A stretch of 64,000 nt of DNA from positions 62,001-126,000 of the forward strand of contig CAVXXJ010000013.1 in assembly GCA_963765705.1 (NCBI GenBank), read 5' to 3'. The notes under the pieces are model-generated. The model was not told where the DNA came from. It was given only the letters and a program-made list of their open reading frames with translations, and did not search any database. Shown here one piece after another: positions 17,368 through 27,073 of the stretch. The DNA comes from Gaiellasilicea sp963765705. GTDB lineage: Bacteria; Actinomycetota; Thermoleophilia; Gaiellales; Gaiellaceae. A program made the position numbers and the translations under genes. Position 1 is the stretch's first letter. Each line of letters starts with the position of its first letter.

Positions 17368-19652
17368 GCAGCTTCTACTCGACCCTGGCGCGGCTCGCCG
17401 TACGCCGGACGCGAACGCTCGCGATCGTCTGGCTCGTGATCCTGATCGTGGCGGGGATCGGTGCGTCGCGGCTCGAGCACCAGTTGAAGGTCGGCGGGTT
17501 CAGCCTCCCGGGCACGGAGTTCCACACCGCGTCCGACATCCTCGCCGACGACCTCAAGATCTCGTCGGACCGCTCGGCGGTCGTCGTCTACACGTCGCCG
17601 ACCCTGCGAGTGACGGACAAGCAGTACGCCGACGCGGTCGAGAAGTCGCTCGCGCGGCTCGCGAAGCTGGACTCGGTGACGAAGGTCGAGTCCTTCTACG
17701 ACCCCGGCCTGCCGCCGTTCGTCTCCACGAACAACCACACCACCTACGCGCTCGTGACGCTGCAGGGATCGGAGAACGACCTCCAGTCGGCGACGCCGGA
17801 GATGCGCGAGGTCGCCCAGGCGCCGCCGCTCGAGACGCACCTCGTCGGGAACGCAGCCGTCAACTTCGACGTGCAGGAGGCGAGCGCCGAGGACCTCGTC
17901 AAGGTCGAGCGCTTCACGTTCCCGCTCGTCGCAATCCTCCTCGTGCTCGTTTTCGGCTCGGTTGTCGCCGCCTCCGTGCCGCTCGTGCTCGGTGCGGTCT
18001 CCGTGGCGGTCGCGCTCGCATTCGTCTATCTGCTCGCGCTCGCCTCGGACGTGTCGATCTTCGCGCTGAACATCGGGACGATGATCGGCCTCGGGCTGGC
18101 GATCGACTTCTCGCTGATCATGGTCAGCCGCTTCCGAGAGGAGCTACGCGAGGCGCCGCTCGAGACCGCGCTCGAGCGCACGCTGCAGACCGCCGGCCGG
18201 TCGATCACGTTCTCGGGGATCACGCTCGCGCTGACGATGACGGTCCTGGCGCTCTTCCCGGTGATGGTGATCCGCTCCGTCGCGCTCGCGATCGCCGTCG
18301 TCGCGGCGGTGGCGGTACTGACCGGGCTGCTGCTGCTTCCCGTCGTGCTCGTCCTCCTGCACCGCCACCTGGAGAAGCTGGAACCTGCGCGCGCGCCTGC
18401 CGTTCTTCTCCCGCAGCGGCGACGGCTGGCACCGCACGATCGCGCGCGTGATGCGGCGGCCGGTGGCGAGCATCGCCGCCGCCCTCGTGGTCCTCGGCCT
18501 GCTGGCGCTGCCGTCGGCCTGGATGACGATCCGCGGCGTCACGGTCGACGTCCTGCCCGCGTCGACGGAGTCGCGGCACGCCGTCGACCTCGTCCGCGAC
18601 GAGTTCGGCCAGGGCGAGCTGGCGCCGATCTTCGTCGTCGTCCAGGCGCCGACGGACGGCGGGATCTGGACGCCGAAGGTGCTCGAAGGCGTGCTCGACT
18701 CTCCACGAGCGGATGCGGCTGGATCCCCGCGTCGACCACGTGCACTCGCTCGCCACGCTCGTCCCGAACCCGTCGAAGCAGTACATGGCGTCGCTCTCGC
18801 CGGCGACGATCGAGACGAGCCCCGACCGGACCAGGATCGCGAAGCGCCTGTCGGCGCTGGAGGGGCGGCAGCGGACGACGGCGCTGGTCGTCTACCCGAA
18901 GACCGGCCCGACGGATCCGAAGACGGAGCAGCTGCTGCTCGACCTGCGCAACCACGCCAAGGAATGGGCTCCCGGCCTGCAGTCGATGAGCGTGCTCGTC
19001 GGCGGTGAGCCTGCGCAGCACCGCGACTTCCTCGACGTCGTCTACGACCAGTTCCCGATCCTGCTCCTACTCAGCCTGCTCGTCACGTACGTCGTGCTGA
19101 TGGTCTTCTTCCACTCGCTGATCCTGCCGCTGGTGGCGATCGCCCTCAACCTCGTCTCGCTGCTCGTGAGCTTCGGCGCGCTCGTGATCGTCTTCCAGTG
19201 GGGGATCGGCGACAGCCTGCTCGGCTTCGAGTCACTCGGCTCGGTGGGCGGCTACACGCCGGTGATGCTCTTCTCGGTGCTGTTCGGCCTCTCGACCGAC
19301 TACCAGGTCTTCCTGCTCACCCGCGTTCGCGAGCAGATGCGCCGCGGCCTCTCGAACGAGGATGCGATCGCGGCCGGCCTCGAGCAGACGGCGGGGATCA
19401 TCACGGCCGCGGCGCTGGTCATGCTCGTCGTCTTCGGCTCGTTCGCCTTCACGGGCGTGCTCGTGATCAAGGAGATCGGCGTCGGCCTCGCGGTCGCCGT
19501 CCTCGTCGACGCGACGCTCGTCCGCGTCGTGCTCGTGCCGGCGACGATGAAGCTGCTCGGCCGCTGGAACTGGTGGATGCCGTCAGCGTTTGGATCGCTA
19601 CATCCCCGAGATCGACGAAGGCGGCTACGAGCCGGAGCCCGCTCGCAGCTAG
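17364..19652 (+). CDS. MMPL/RND-family exporter, frame broken three times
   Basis: GTG 17364 is coupled to the ScyD-like gene. Joining the frames gives about 760 residues: helix 1, an extracytoplasmic domain (LKVGGFSLPGTEFHTASDIL), the first bundle with MIGLGLAIDFSLIMVSRFRE, a second loop, then the second bundle with LFGLSTDYQVFLLTRVREQ and WWMPSAF. Breaks lie near 18383, 18703 and 19590; the last moves the stop to TAG 19650-19652 and gives a tail ending EPEPARS. It closely resembles the MMPL at 11602 in its membrane halves but has no cupin insert. Likely lipid or surface-molecule export, with the copper propeller protein as partner. Confidence 0.85.
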
Positions 19653-19660
19653 CGAAACGG

Positions 19661-20608
19661 CTAGTGAACGAGCTCGGAGCCGCCGCCGGCTCCCTTGCGC
19701 AGCGCCTTCGCCTGCTTGTTCAGCCGTAGCAGGGCGCGGAGCCGAGTCGCCTCGAGCCCCGGGCGCTGCGAGCGCGGCCGGAGCACGGCGTTCGCGTCGA
19801 CGACCACGCGCTTGCGCACGGGGCGGCCGGCGAGGATGTCCATCGCCGCCCTCACCGCGAGCACGCCGAAGAGGTTCGCCGCATAGACGAGCTGGGGGAA
19901 GCCCGATCCCTCGCCGCGCACCTGGCGCTCGAGCTCCGGGATGATCTCGATCGGGATCGCCGTGAACGGGATCACGCGCGCGAGGAACTCGAACGGCTCG
20001 AGCTTCTCGACCTCCTCCAGCTTCACCTTTCCGGCCATGAGCTCGACGCTGCTGTCGCCGTAGTCGTAGATGAGCAGCATCTGGACTCCCGCGATGTCGT
20101 ACCCGGAGACGACGACCTTCTTCTGCTCCCGCGCGTGCTTGTGCAGGTTGACCTTGTGCTGCAGCGGAGCCTTCGTCGTCACGTCGACCCCGTCGAGGAT
20201 CAGATCCGCGCGCGAGACGACGTCCTCGACGTTCTCCGCGGTGATCCCGTGGTCGTGCACCTCGAGAGTCGCGTACGGGTTGATCTCCTTCATCCGCTCC
20301 GCGAAGACGGCCGCCTTGTTGCGGCCGACGTCCTGCAGCCGGGCGCTCTGGCGGTTCATGTTCGCGACGTCGTAGCCGTCGGGCTCGGCCAGGATCAGGT
20401 TCTCGCAGCCGAGCCGCACCAGCGGCTCGATCGCCGCGCCGCCGACCGAGCCGCACCCGGCGATCAGGATCGTCGCCGTGCGCAGCCGCTCCTGCTCCTC
20501 CGGGGTCACGAGCGGCGTGTTCCGGGTCGTCAGCTCGCGATAGAACTCGTCGTGGGGCGGGAGCGGGGTCCCGTCTCCGAGGACGATGGGAACGTCTGTC
20601 GTGCTCAC
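19661..20608 (-). CDS. ThiF/MoeB/HesA-family E1-like adenylyltransferase
   Basis: A 315-residue protein with the ATP/NAD-like loop GCGSVGG (51-57), acceptor-side NRQSARLQDVGRNKA holding the arginine and lysine of E1 enzymes, and an aspartate in ILDGVDVTT. These proteins adenylate the C-terminus of ubiquitin-like proteins (ThiS, MoaD) or small peptides. The CXXC zinc pairs and a clear catalytic cysteine loop of MoeB are absent, as in stand-alone ThiF-like proteins. No ubiquitin-like partner is nearby. It is convergent with the MMPL gene and divergent from the acyl-CoA synthetase. Confidence 0.82.
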   Translation of the reverse strand: MSTTDVPIVLGDGTPLPPHDEFYRELTTRNTPLVTPEEQERLRTATILIAGCGSVGGAAIEPLVRLGCENLILAEPDGYDVANMNRQSARLQDVGRNKAAVFAERMKEINPYATLEVHDHGITAENVEDVVSRADLILDGVDVTTKAPLQHKVNLHKHAREQKKVVVSGYDIAGVQMLLIYDYGDSSVELMAGKVKLEEVEKLEPFEFLARVIPFTAIPIEIIPELERQVRGEGSGFPQLVYAANLFGVLAVRAAMDILAGRPVRKRVVVDANAVLRPRSQRPGLEATRLRALLRLNKQAKALRKGAGGGSELVH

Positions 20609-20683
20609 CGCTCAATCCAACCACATCGCGTCACCATGTTGGAGGCCCTTCCCCTCATTGGCGTCGGGCCGTAAGGTGTGACC

Positions 20684-22460
20684 GTGGCTCAGGCAACGTT
20701 GCCCCAGCCGTCGACCGCGTCGGCGGTCACGACGATCGGGGAGCTCTGGCAGCGCGCGGCAAGCGCGGGCCGGACGCGACCCGCGTTCATCGTCGAGAAG
20801 GACGGCGCCTGGTCCCCGGTCGGCTGGGACGAGGCGACCGAGCGCGTCGCGGCGCTCGCGAACGGCTTTCTCTCGCTGGGCGTGGAAAAGGGCGACAAGG
20901 TGGCGATCCTTTGCCGAACGCGCCTCGAGTGGTCGCTGACCGACTACGCGCTCTCGACGATCGGGGCGGTCGTGATCCCGATCTATCCGACGTCGTCGCC
21001 GTCCGAGATCGCGTTCATCCTGCGCGACTCCGAGACGAAGCTGCTGCTGTCCGAGGACGAGGAGCAGCTCGCGAAGACCCGCGACCTCGAGGGCGATCTC
21101 CCGTCGCTCGAGCGCGTGATCGGCATCGACACGCCCGGCAGGCGGCGGCACGCTGGAGGACGTCGCCGAAGCCGGGCGGGCATGGGGGCCGAGCAACCCG
21201 GAGGCGCTGGCCCGCGCTGCGGCGCAGGTCGGGCCGGACGACGTGCTCACGTTCCTCTACACATCGGGCACGACCGGCAATCCGAAAGGCTGCCTCCTCA
21301 GCCATCGCAACTACGTCGCGATGACCGACGCGGTGGTCGCCGTGAACGCGCTGTTCCGCGACGACGACACGGCGCTGCTCTTCCTGCCGCTCGCGCACAA
21401 TTTCGCGCGGCTGATCCAGTTCACCGCGGCAGCCGTGGGGTTCCCGCTCGCTCTCTGCCCCGACGTGCGCGGTGTCTCGGCCGCGCTCGCCGAGGTCAAG
21501 CCGACCCTCTTCCCGAGCGTGCCGCGCGTGTACGAGAAGGTCCACACCGCCGTGAAGGCCGCCGCCGCGGAGAGCGGGGGCGCCAAGCGCCGGCTCGCCG
21601 AGTGGGCGTTCGCGGTCGGCGAGCGCAAGGCCCAGGGGGACTCCGGGGCCGCGCTGGCGCTGCAGCACAGGATTGCCGACCGGCTGGTGCTCTCCAAGGT
21701 GCGGGCGCGGATGGGCGGCCGGATGCGCTTCGCCGTCTCCGGCGGCGCGCCGCTCGCGCCCGAGATCGCACGGTTCTTCAACGCGTGCGGAGTCCTGATC
21801 CTCGAGGGCTACGGGATGACCGAGTGCACGACCGCTGCGACGCTGAACCCGCCGGGTGCGCCCCGCTTCGGGTCGGTAGGGCTCGCGCTGCCCGGGATCG
21901 AGCTCAAGATCGACACCGACGGCGAGATCCTGATCCGCGGCGCGACCGTCTTCGGCGGCTACTACCGGAACCCCGAGGCGACGGCGGAATCCGTGACGCC
22001 TGACGGCTGGCTGCGCAGCGGCGACATCGGCACGATCGACGACGACGGCTACCTGACGATCACCGACCGGAAGAAGGACATCATCGTCACGGCCGGCGGC
22101 AAGAACGTCGCGCCGCAGGTGATCGAGAACGCCCTCACGACGTCGCCGTACGTGTCCAACGCCGTTGTCATCGGGGACAACCGCCCGTACATCGTCGCGC
22201 TGATCACCGTCGACCCCGACGAGGTGAAGGCGATCGGCGCCCCCGACTCGCCGGAGGTGCACGCAACGATCGAGCGCGCCGTCGCAGAGGTGAATGCCGA
22301 GCTCGGCCGGGTCGAGCAGATCAAGCGCTTCACCATCCTGCCGCGCGACTTCTCGACGGAGCACGGCGAGATCACGGCGACGCTGAAGGTCAAGCGGCGA
22401 GTCGTTCTCGGCAATTTCAGCGATGAGATAGAACGTCTTTACGCCGAAGCGCGAACGTGA
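20684..22460 (+). CDS. Long-chain acyl-CoA synthetase (AMP-forming), one frame break
   Basis: Two frames join near 21145 to give an AMP-dependent ligase of about 590 residues. Landmarks are the P-loop FLYTSGTTGNPKGC, LPLAHNFARLIQF, the adenine motif GYGMTECTTAATLNPP, GWLRSGDIGTIDDDGYL, and the C-terminal lysine loop DRKKDIIVTAGGKNVAP. The reaction is fatty acid plus CoA and ATP to acyl-CoA, and this FadD15-like subgroup uses long chains. The second of two adjacent GTG codons (20684) is preferred: a -10-like TAAGGT ends six bases before it, implying a leaderless start. It could supply acyl-CoA to the lipid genes upstream, but this is inference. Confidence 0.87.
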
Positions 22461-22533
22461 GACAATTCAAGGAGGAAGATCGCCGTACTGCGTGCTTCAT
22501 GCCGCGCAGTCACGGCCAAACCAAGGAGGAAGA

Positions 22534-22734
22534 GTGACGGATCAGGAGCGCACGACCGACACGACCGACACCACGGAGGAGCGCGACACCACGACGACGA
22601 CTCCGGAGACCGAGACGCACGGGATGGGCACCACGACACCCGACACCACCACGACCACCGACACGACCGAAGAGGTCACCGGTCACACGATGGGCACCAC
22701 GACAGACGAGACGACCGACACGACGACCACCTAG
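22534..22734 (+). CDS. Small Thr/acid-rich low-complexity protein
   Basis: A 66-residue open frame from GTG 22534, preceded at ideal distance by AAGGAGGAAGA, one of the strongest ribosome sites in the window. The product is nearly all Thr, Asp and Glu, with no hydrophobic segment and three loosely repeated blocks containing HGMGTTTP and HTMGTTTD. It is predicted to be disordered and acidic. No family recognised. It lies 73 bases after the acyl-CoA synthetase and could share its transcript. A second AAGGAGGAAGA occurs at about 22470 with no start codon behind it, as though the leader had been duplicated. Confidence 0.6.
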   Translation: MTDQERTTDTTDTTEERDTTTTTPETETHGMGTTTPDTTTTTDTTEEVTGHTMGTTTDETTDTTTT

Positions 22735-22750
22735 TCGGTCTGCTGGTTCG

Positions 22751-23314
22751 CTAGCCGCGGGCGCGGCGCGCTTTTCTGGAGCGACGCCCGCCCGCGGTCA
22801 GCACATTCAGGGACTTGACGGCGACCCAGAGGAAGCCGCGGCCGAGCACGCCCTTCGTGACCTCGAGCGAGGGCATCAGTCCCATCTGGCGCATCACGGC
22901 GCCGGTATCCCAGTAGAACTCGTCGCGCAGGAACTTTCCGTCGCGCATCGTGACCATGCTGATCGCGCGGATCTCGACGTGCCGTCCGGTGGCGGGGATC
23001 CCCATGAACGTGCCGAGATGGGTGCCGGCCACCGTCCACTGCTCGGAGACGTTGTCGCCGCGGGCGATCTTGTAGTCGACCGTGAACTGGAGATCGGGGA
23101 TCGCCGCGTACAGCCGCGTCAGAAACTCGCGCACTCCCGCCTTGCCCTCGTAGGTCTCCTCGAGGCCGACGTTCTTCCACACGATCTCGTCGTCGTAGAA
23201 GGCGACGATGCCCTCGATGTCGGCGGAGTTCCAAAACTCCAGCACGTCGACGACCGCGCGCAGGTTGCGCTGCTCGGTCTCGGTGAGCTCGGCGGTATCG
23301 GGGGTCGTCGTCAC
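22751..23314 (-). CDS. SnoaL-like/NTF2-fold protein
   Basis: A 187-residue protein from GTG 23314, coupled (GTGA) to the subtilase gene. The NTF2-fold SnoaL pattern is clear: VLEFWNSADIEGIVAFYDDE, an aromatic and acidic pocket, EQWTVAGTHLGTFMGIPATG, then RAISMVTMRDGKFLRDEFYWD. The family includes polyketide cyclases, steroid isomerases and many small-molecule binding proteins, so substrate and activity stay open. A basic C-terminal tail (GGRRSRKARRARG) is unusual and may bind nucleic acid or acidic lipids. Last gene of the GAF/subtilase operon. Confidence 0.8.
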   Translation of the reverse strand: MTTTPDTAELTETEQRNLRAVVDVLEFWNSADIEGIVAFYDDEIVWKNVGLEETYEGKAGVREFLTRLYAAIPDLQFTVDYKIARGDNVSEQWTVAGTHLGTFMGIPATGRHVEIRAISMVTMRDGKFLRDEFYWDTGAVMRQMGLMPSLEVTKGVLGRGFLWVAVKSLNVLTAGGRRSRKARRARG

Positions 23315-24168
23315 AGCTCCGACGATACATCGGGCGCGCCGGTGGTTCCAGGCGGCCGGTGAACGACATTCGCGGCCAGAGCACGGAGTACCGCCTTCAC
23401 CTGGAAGACGGTCAGCGACGGGTGCTTCTCGAGGATGCGCGCGACGATGCCGGTGATGTGTGGCGCGGCGAAGCTGTTCCCCGTGACCTTCGACACGCCG
23501 CCGCCCTTCCAGGCCGCCGGGACGTCGATCCCGAAGGCGCCGAACTCCGTCGGCGGCGCCGGGTTGTAGTAGAAGAGGTACGGGTCGTTCGTCTCGTGCG
23601 ACGCCACGGACACGACGGACGCGAACTCGCACGGGAAGCTCGGCGTCGGAAAGTTGTTCGCCGCCGTGACGAGCGACACATGGCGAAAGTAGGCCTCGTC
23701 GGTCACCTCGTGGAGCGTGCCGAAGAAGTCGCGCATCGTCGTTCCGAGGCTGAGGTTCGCCACCTGCATCTGCTGCTCGATCACCCACCGGATCCCGGCG
23801 ACCAGTGCCGAGCCCTTGCCGCCCTTCCTGCCCATCACCTGGACGCTGTACAGCGCGCACTCGGGCGCGAGGCCGAGGACGATGCCGGCACACGCGGTGC
23901 CGTGACCCGACATGTCCTCGTGCGGGCTGTCGTCGAACTCGAGCTCGCCGTCAGCGGAGACGCTGATCGCCATGTACCCGGCGACCCGTCCGTCGATGAC
24001 GGGATGATCCGCATCGACTCCGCTGTCGACGACGGCGACCTTGACGCCTTTGCCGGTCGTGTCGCCCCAGGCCCACTCCGGCGTGATGTCCTCGATCGGC
24101 TCCAGCGCCTCCAGGAGCTCGAGCTGCTCGGCCTCGAAAGCGGTCGAGAAGGCGGGTCGCGGGCTCAT
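23311..24168 (-). CDS. Cytoplasmic subtilisin-family serine protease (S8)
   Basis: 285 residues from ATG 24168, which overlaps the GAF gene stop. The triad is complete: D48 (VAVVDSGVD), H89 (SGHGTACAG) and S232 (GNSFAAPHI), with the oxyanion asparagine in TAANNF. There is no signal peptide and no inhibitory pro-domain; the mature fold begins after about 35 residues. This is the pattern of intracellular subtilases or of proteases that mature peptides. With the GAF regulator upstream and the SnoaL protein downstream, a regulated processing role is possible. An earlier in-frame ATG exists at 24231 but lies inside the GAF gene. Confidence 0.88.
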   Translation of the reverse strand: MSPRPAFSTAFEAEQLELLEALEPIEDITPEWAWGDTTGKGVKVAVVDSGVDADHPVIDGRVAGYMAISVSADGELEFDDSPHEDMSGHGTACAGIVLGLAPECALYSVQVMGRKGGKGSALVAGIRWVIEQQMQVANLSLGTTMRDFFGTLHEVTDEAYFRHVSLVTAANNFPTPSFPCEFASVVSVASHETNDPYLFYYNPAPPTEFGAFGIDVPAAWKGGGVSKVTGNSFAAPHITGIVARILEKHPSLTVFQVKAVLRALAANVVHRPPGTTGAPDVSSEL

Positions 24169-24959
24169 CGGCCTCCGGCTGTTGGACGTCCGCGGAGGTA
24201 TTCGGCGAAGCTCTCGAGGATCGCGTGACACGCCTGCGCCTCGCGCTCGCCTGCCCTCGCGATCTCCTGGACGAGGTGCGCGAGGGCAAGCGTGCTCCTC
24301 GCCGTCGGATCCTGCTCCAGCCGGCTTGCGAAGGCCGACGCGTCCGTTGCGAGCACCCGCAGTTCCCCGCTGTCCGTCACCGAGCGGAGGACCTCGTTGA
24401 TCAGCGAGCCCATGCTCGTGTGCACGCGCGAGTGCTCGATCGCAACCGCGGCCTGGTTCGCGAAGAGCCCCAGCGACTCGATGTCGTCGGCCGAGAAGGA
24501 GGTGCCGTCTTCCTTGTCGAGCAGCTCGAGGACGCCGATCACCTCCTCGTCGTAGAACAGCGGGACGCAGAGGATGCTGTCGGGCCGGTAGCCGACGCTG
24601 TCCGCGATATCGGTCGCAGTCCGGGGGTCCGCCGCAGCTTCGGAGATGGCGATCGGCTGGCCGGTCAGCGCGACGTGGCCGGCGATCCCATGGCCGACCG
24701 GAACGCGAAACTGCTTCACCTCCTCGGCCTCACCGCCGACGGCGACCTCGAATACCAGCTCCTCGGTGTCCTCGTCGATCAGCAGCAACGCGCCCGCTCG
24801 GGCGCGGAGCACCTGCGCCGCGGTCTCGACGATCATCTGCAGCAGGTTGGCGTGGGTGACCCGGGCGCCGATCGTTCCAGCAGCCTCCGCGAGGCTGAGT
24901 GCCTCTCGCAGGCTCGCGGCGAAGCGAACGTCGTCGTCGTGGCCTCGGGTGCCCTCCAC
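24165..24959 (-). CDS. GAF-domain signalling protein
   Basis: About 264 residues from GTG 24959; the exact start is uncertain because no ribosome site stands out. A single GAF domain (about 30-175) is shown by VLRARAGALLLIDEDTEELVFEV, VPVGHGIAGHVALTGQPI and SILCVPLFYDEEVIGVLELLDK. A helical tail contains LVQEIARAGEREA. There is no kinase, cyclase or DNA-binding output domain. GAF domains bind small ligands such as cyclic nucleotides. The gene is first in an ATGA-linked operon with the subtilase and SnoaL protein, so it may sense the signal that turns on proteolysis. Confidence 0.8.
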   Translation of the reverse strand: MEGTRGHDDDVRFAASLREALSLAEAAGTIGARVTHANLLQMIVETAAQVLRARAGALLLIDEDTEELVFEVAVGGEAEEVKQFRVPVGHGIAGHVALTGQPIAISEAAADPRTATDIADSVGYRPDSILCVPLFYDEEVIGVLELLDKEDGTSFSADDIESLGLFANQAAVAIEHSRVHTSMGSLINEVLRSVTDSGELRVLATDASAFASRLEQDPTARSTLALAHLVQEIARAGEREAQACHAILESFAEYLRGRPTAGGR

Positions 24960-25031
24960 AGTCGCGACGAGCTTACGGCAAGCGCACGATTCGGTACTCG
25001 GGGTGGGTGACGGCCATGGTGGAATGGTTGC

Positions 25032-25688
25032 GTGGAGACGATCCGGTGTGTCGCGATCCTGTTCGACCTCGACGGTGTTCTGATGGACTCGGGCGCGGCG
25101 GTCGAGCGCGCCTGGAAGCGATGGGCGGCCGGTCACGGGCTCGACTTCGCGCACGTGCTGGCCGAGGCACACGGCCGCCGCACGGAGGACACGATCCGCG
25201 CCGTCGCGCCCTGGCTGGACGTCGAGGCCGAGACGCACGCTCTGGAGGCGGGCGAGAGCGACGACACGGACGGCGTCGTCGCGCTGCCCGGCGCGGCGTC
25301 ACTGCTCGAGTCGCTGTCCCCGGACCGCTGGGCCGTCGCCACCTCCGGCTCTCGACGCCTGGCCACGACACGGCTCGCACACGGCGGCCTGCCGCTGCCG
25401 CGAGTGCTGGTCACGGCCGAGGACGTCGAGCGCGGCAAGCCCGACCCGCAGCCATATCTCGCCGCGGCGGCGGCGCTCGAGGTGGAGCCGTCGCGGTGCC
25501 TCGTCGTCGAGGACGCTCCGGCGGGCATCGCGGCCGGGAAGGCAGCGGGCGCAGCGGTTCTCGCGGTGACGACGACGTTCGACGCGTCGGCCCTCGGTGC
25601 CGCCGACTACGTGGCGCCCTCGCTCGCCGCGGTGAGTTTGCGCTCGGCGGCGGCCGGCAGCGAGCTCGAGCTCGTGCTCGAGCTCTAG
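25032..25688 (+). CDS. HAD-superfamily phosphatase (beta-phosphoglucomutase-like)
   Basis: A 218-residue HAD enzyme: nucleophile D12 and acid D14 in LFDLDGVLMDSG, helical cap, motif II VATSGS, motif III lysine in RGKPDPQPYL, and motif IV VVEDAPAGIAAGKAAG. The set is that of the subfamily holding sugar-phosphate phosphatases and beta-phosphoglucomutases. The substrate is likely a small phosphorylated sugar or related metabolite. Divergent from the GAF operon and overlapping tail to tail with the methyltransferase. Confidence 0.88.
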   Translation: METIRCVAILFDLDGVLMDSGAAVERAWKRWAAGHGLDFAHVLAEAHGRRTEDTIRAVAPWLDVEAETHALEAGESDDTDGVVALPGAASLLESLSPDRWAVATSGSRRLATTRLAHGGLPLPRVLVTAEDVERGKPDPQPYLAAAAALEVEPSRCLVVEDAPAGIAAGKAAGAAVLAVTTTFDASALGAADYVAPSLAAVSLRSAAAGSELELVLEL

Positions 25689-26431
25689 GAGGGCTTCTCC
25701 CAGACCGAGATGTGGTCGCCGCTCTCGCTCGTGAACGGCTCGCGCTTCCAGCCGCTCCAGCGCTCGCGCAACCTCATCCCGGCGAGCTGCGCCATCAGGT
25801 CGAGCTCCGCGGGCCACACGTACCGGAAGGGAACCGAGTTGCGCTCGGCTCTGCCGTCGACGATCGTCAGGTGATGGGAGACGAGGCCCTGTCTCGCGAC
25901 GTCGAACTCGTCGATGCCCCAGTGGGTTTCGCTCACGTGGAAGGCGCGGATGGTCTCGCCGGGCGGCAGCAGCCGAAGGCTGGGAACACCTACCTCGATC
26001 ACGAAGTACCCGCCGGGCTCGAGGTGCGCCGCCACGTTGCGGAAGCACGCGACCTGCGCGTCCTGTGTCGTCAGGTTCATGATCGTGTTGAAGACGAGGT
26101 AGGCGACGGAGAAGGTCCCGTCGACGGTGGTCGTCGCGAAGTCGCCGATCGTGACGCCGATGTCCTCTCCGCCGGGCTTCGCGCGGAGCCGCGCGACCAT
26201 CGCGTTCGAGAGATCGATCCCGTGCACTGTCACTCCCCGCTGCGCGAGCGGGAGCGCGATCCGACCCGTTCCGATCCCGAGCTCGAGCGCGCGTCCGCGG
26301 CCCGCGAGCTCGGCGAGGAAATCGGCAGCGGGGCCGACGACGGCGGGATCGAACCTCCCGCCGATCTCCTCCTCGTCGTCGTCGTACCGCGCGGCGACGC
26401 GCTCGTCGAAGTAGCCGTCCTCGCCGGGCAC
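25685..26431 (-). CDS. Class I SAM-dependent methyltransferase
   Basis: A 248-residue protein with motif I ALELGIGTGRIALPLAQRG, the acidic VHGIDLSNAMV, GDFATTTVDGTFSVAYLVFN, and motif III HLEPGGYFVIEVGVP. This is a Methyltransf_25-type small-molecule methyltransferase; the methyl acceptor is unknown. It sits two bases from the GFA-family gene upstream, so the two are cotranscribed. Confidence 0.87.
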   Translation of the reverse strand: MPGEDGYFDERVAARYDDDEEEIGGRFDPAVVGPAADFLAELAGRGRALELGIGTGRIALPLAQRGVTVHGIDLSNAMVARLRAKPGGEDIGVTIGDFATTTVDGTFSVAYLVFNTIMNLTTQDAQVACFRNVAAHLEPGGYFVIEVGVPSLRLLPPGETIRAFHVSETHWGIDEFDVARQGLVSHHLTIVDGRAERNSVPFRYVWPAELDLMAQLAGMRLRERWSGWKREPFTSESGDHISVWEKPS

Positions 26432-26433
26432 TC

Positions 26434-26865
26434 TCAGGCTCCTGGATGGGCCTCGTCGTAGCGCGGGAGGCCGTCAGCCGGGACCTCGTCCCACGACGCC
26501 CGCGAGGCGACGAAGTTGTGGAACTCCGGGCGGATGCCGGGGTCGCCGTCGAGCGACCCGAGGCGGATCGCGACTTCCTCGCCCTCCGGCCACTCCGCGC
26601 CGAACAGGCTCGAGCCGCAGACCGAGCAGAAGGCTTTCACCCGGCCGTCGTCCGGCCTGAAGACGTGGATCAGCTCCTCACCGGCAAGCAGGCGGAAACC
26701 CGCGCGCGGGACGCGTCCTTGCGTTCCGCCGAAGGCGCCGGAGTGCTTACGGCACCGCGAGCAGTGGCAGTGATTGGCCCAGAGGAAGGGCGCCGTCACC
26801 TCGAAGCGAACGCCACCGCACAGGCACGAGCCGTGAAGCGGGTTCGCCGGGCTCGGCTCGGTCAC
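26434..26865 (-). CDS. GFA/CENP-V-family zinc protein
   Basis: A 143-residue protein with the cysteine pattern of glutathione-dependent formaldehyde-activating (GFA) proteins: GSCLCGGVRFEV, CHCSRCRKHSG and FCSVCGSSLF, forming two zinc sites. The family binds zinc and thiols; only some members have shown catalysis. Starts at GTG 26865 and lies directly before the methyltransferase gene. Confidence 0.87.
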   Translation of the reverse strand: MTEPSPANPLHGSCLCGGVRFEVTAPFLWANHCHCSRCRKHSGAFGGTQGRVPRAGFRLLAGEELIHVFRPDDGRVKAFCSVCGSSLFGAEWPEGEEVAIRLGSLDGDPGIRPEFHNFVASRASWDEVPADGLPRYDEAHPGA

Positions 26866-26874
26866 GACGAGAGC

Positions 26875-27008
26875 CTACGGAACGGAAGAGGTCCGGGTGG
26901 AGACGTTGTGCGTGTACAGGCAGAAGCCGCCGGCGCGACCGACGGTCAGCTTGCCCGCCTTGCGCCGCCACCGAAGGCCGCCAGTCCGAGCGCCACGGCC
27001 AGGGCCAT
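26875..27008 (-). CDS. Possible small protein (about 44 aa), one frame break
   Basis: Reading leftwards from ATG 27006-27008, preceded by AAGGGTGAG, and restoring one base near 26960 gives a short product. It has a hydrophobic start (MALAVALGLAAFGGG) and a tail with GFCLYTHNVSTRTSSVP before a stop at 26875. It lies ten bases upstream of the GFA gene on the same strand. The evidence is limited to a ribosome-like site and a continuous repaired frame; it could be chance. Confidence 0.25.
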
Positions 27009-27073
27009 GGTTCTCACCCTTCGACGTTAGGCGAGGGAGTCGAGCTTCGCCATCCCTCGTAAGCTTCCTGTCC

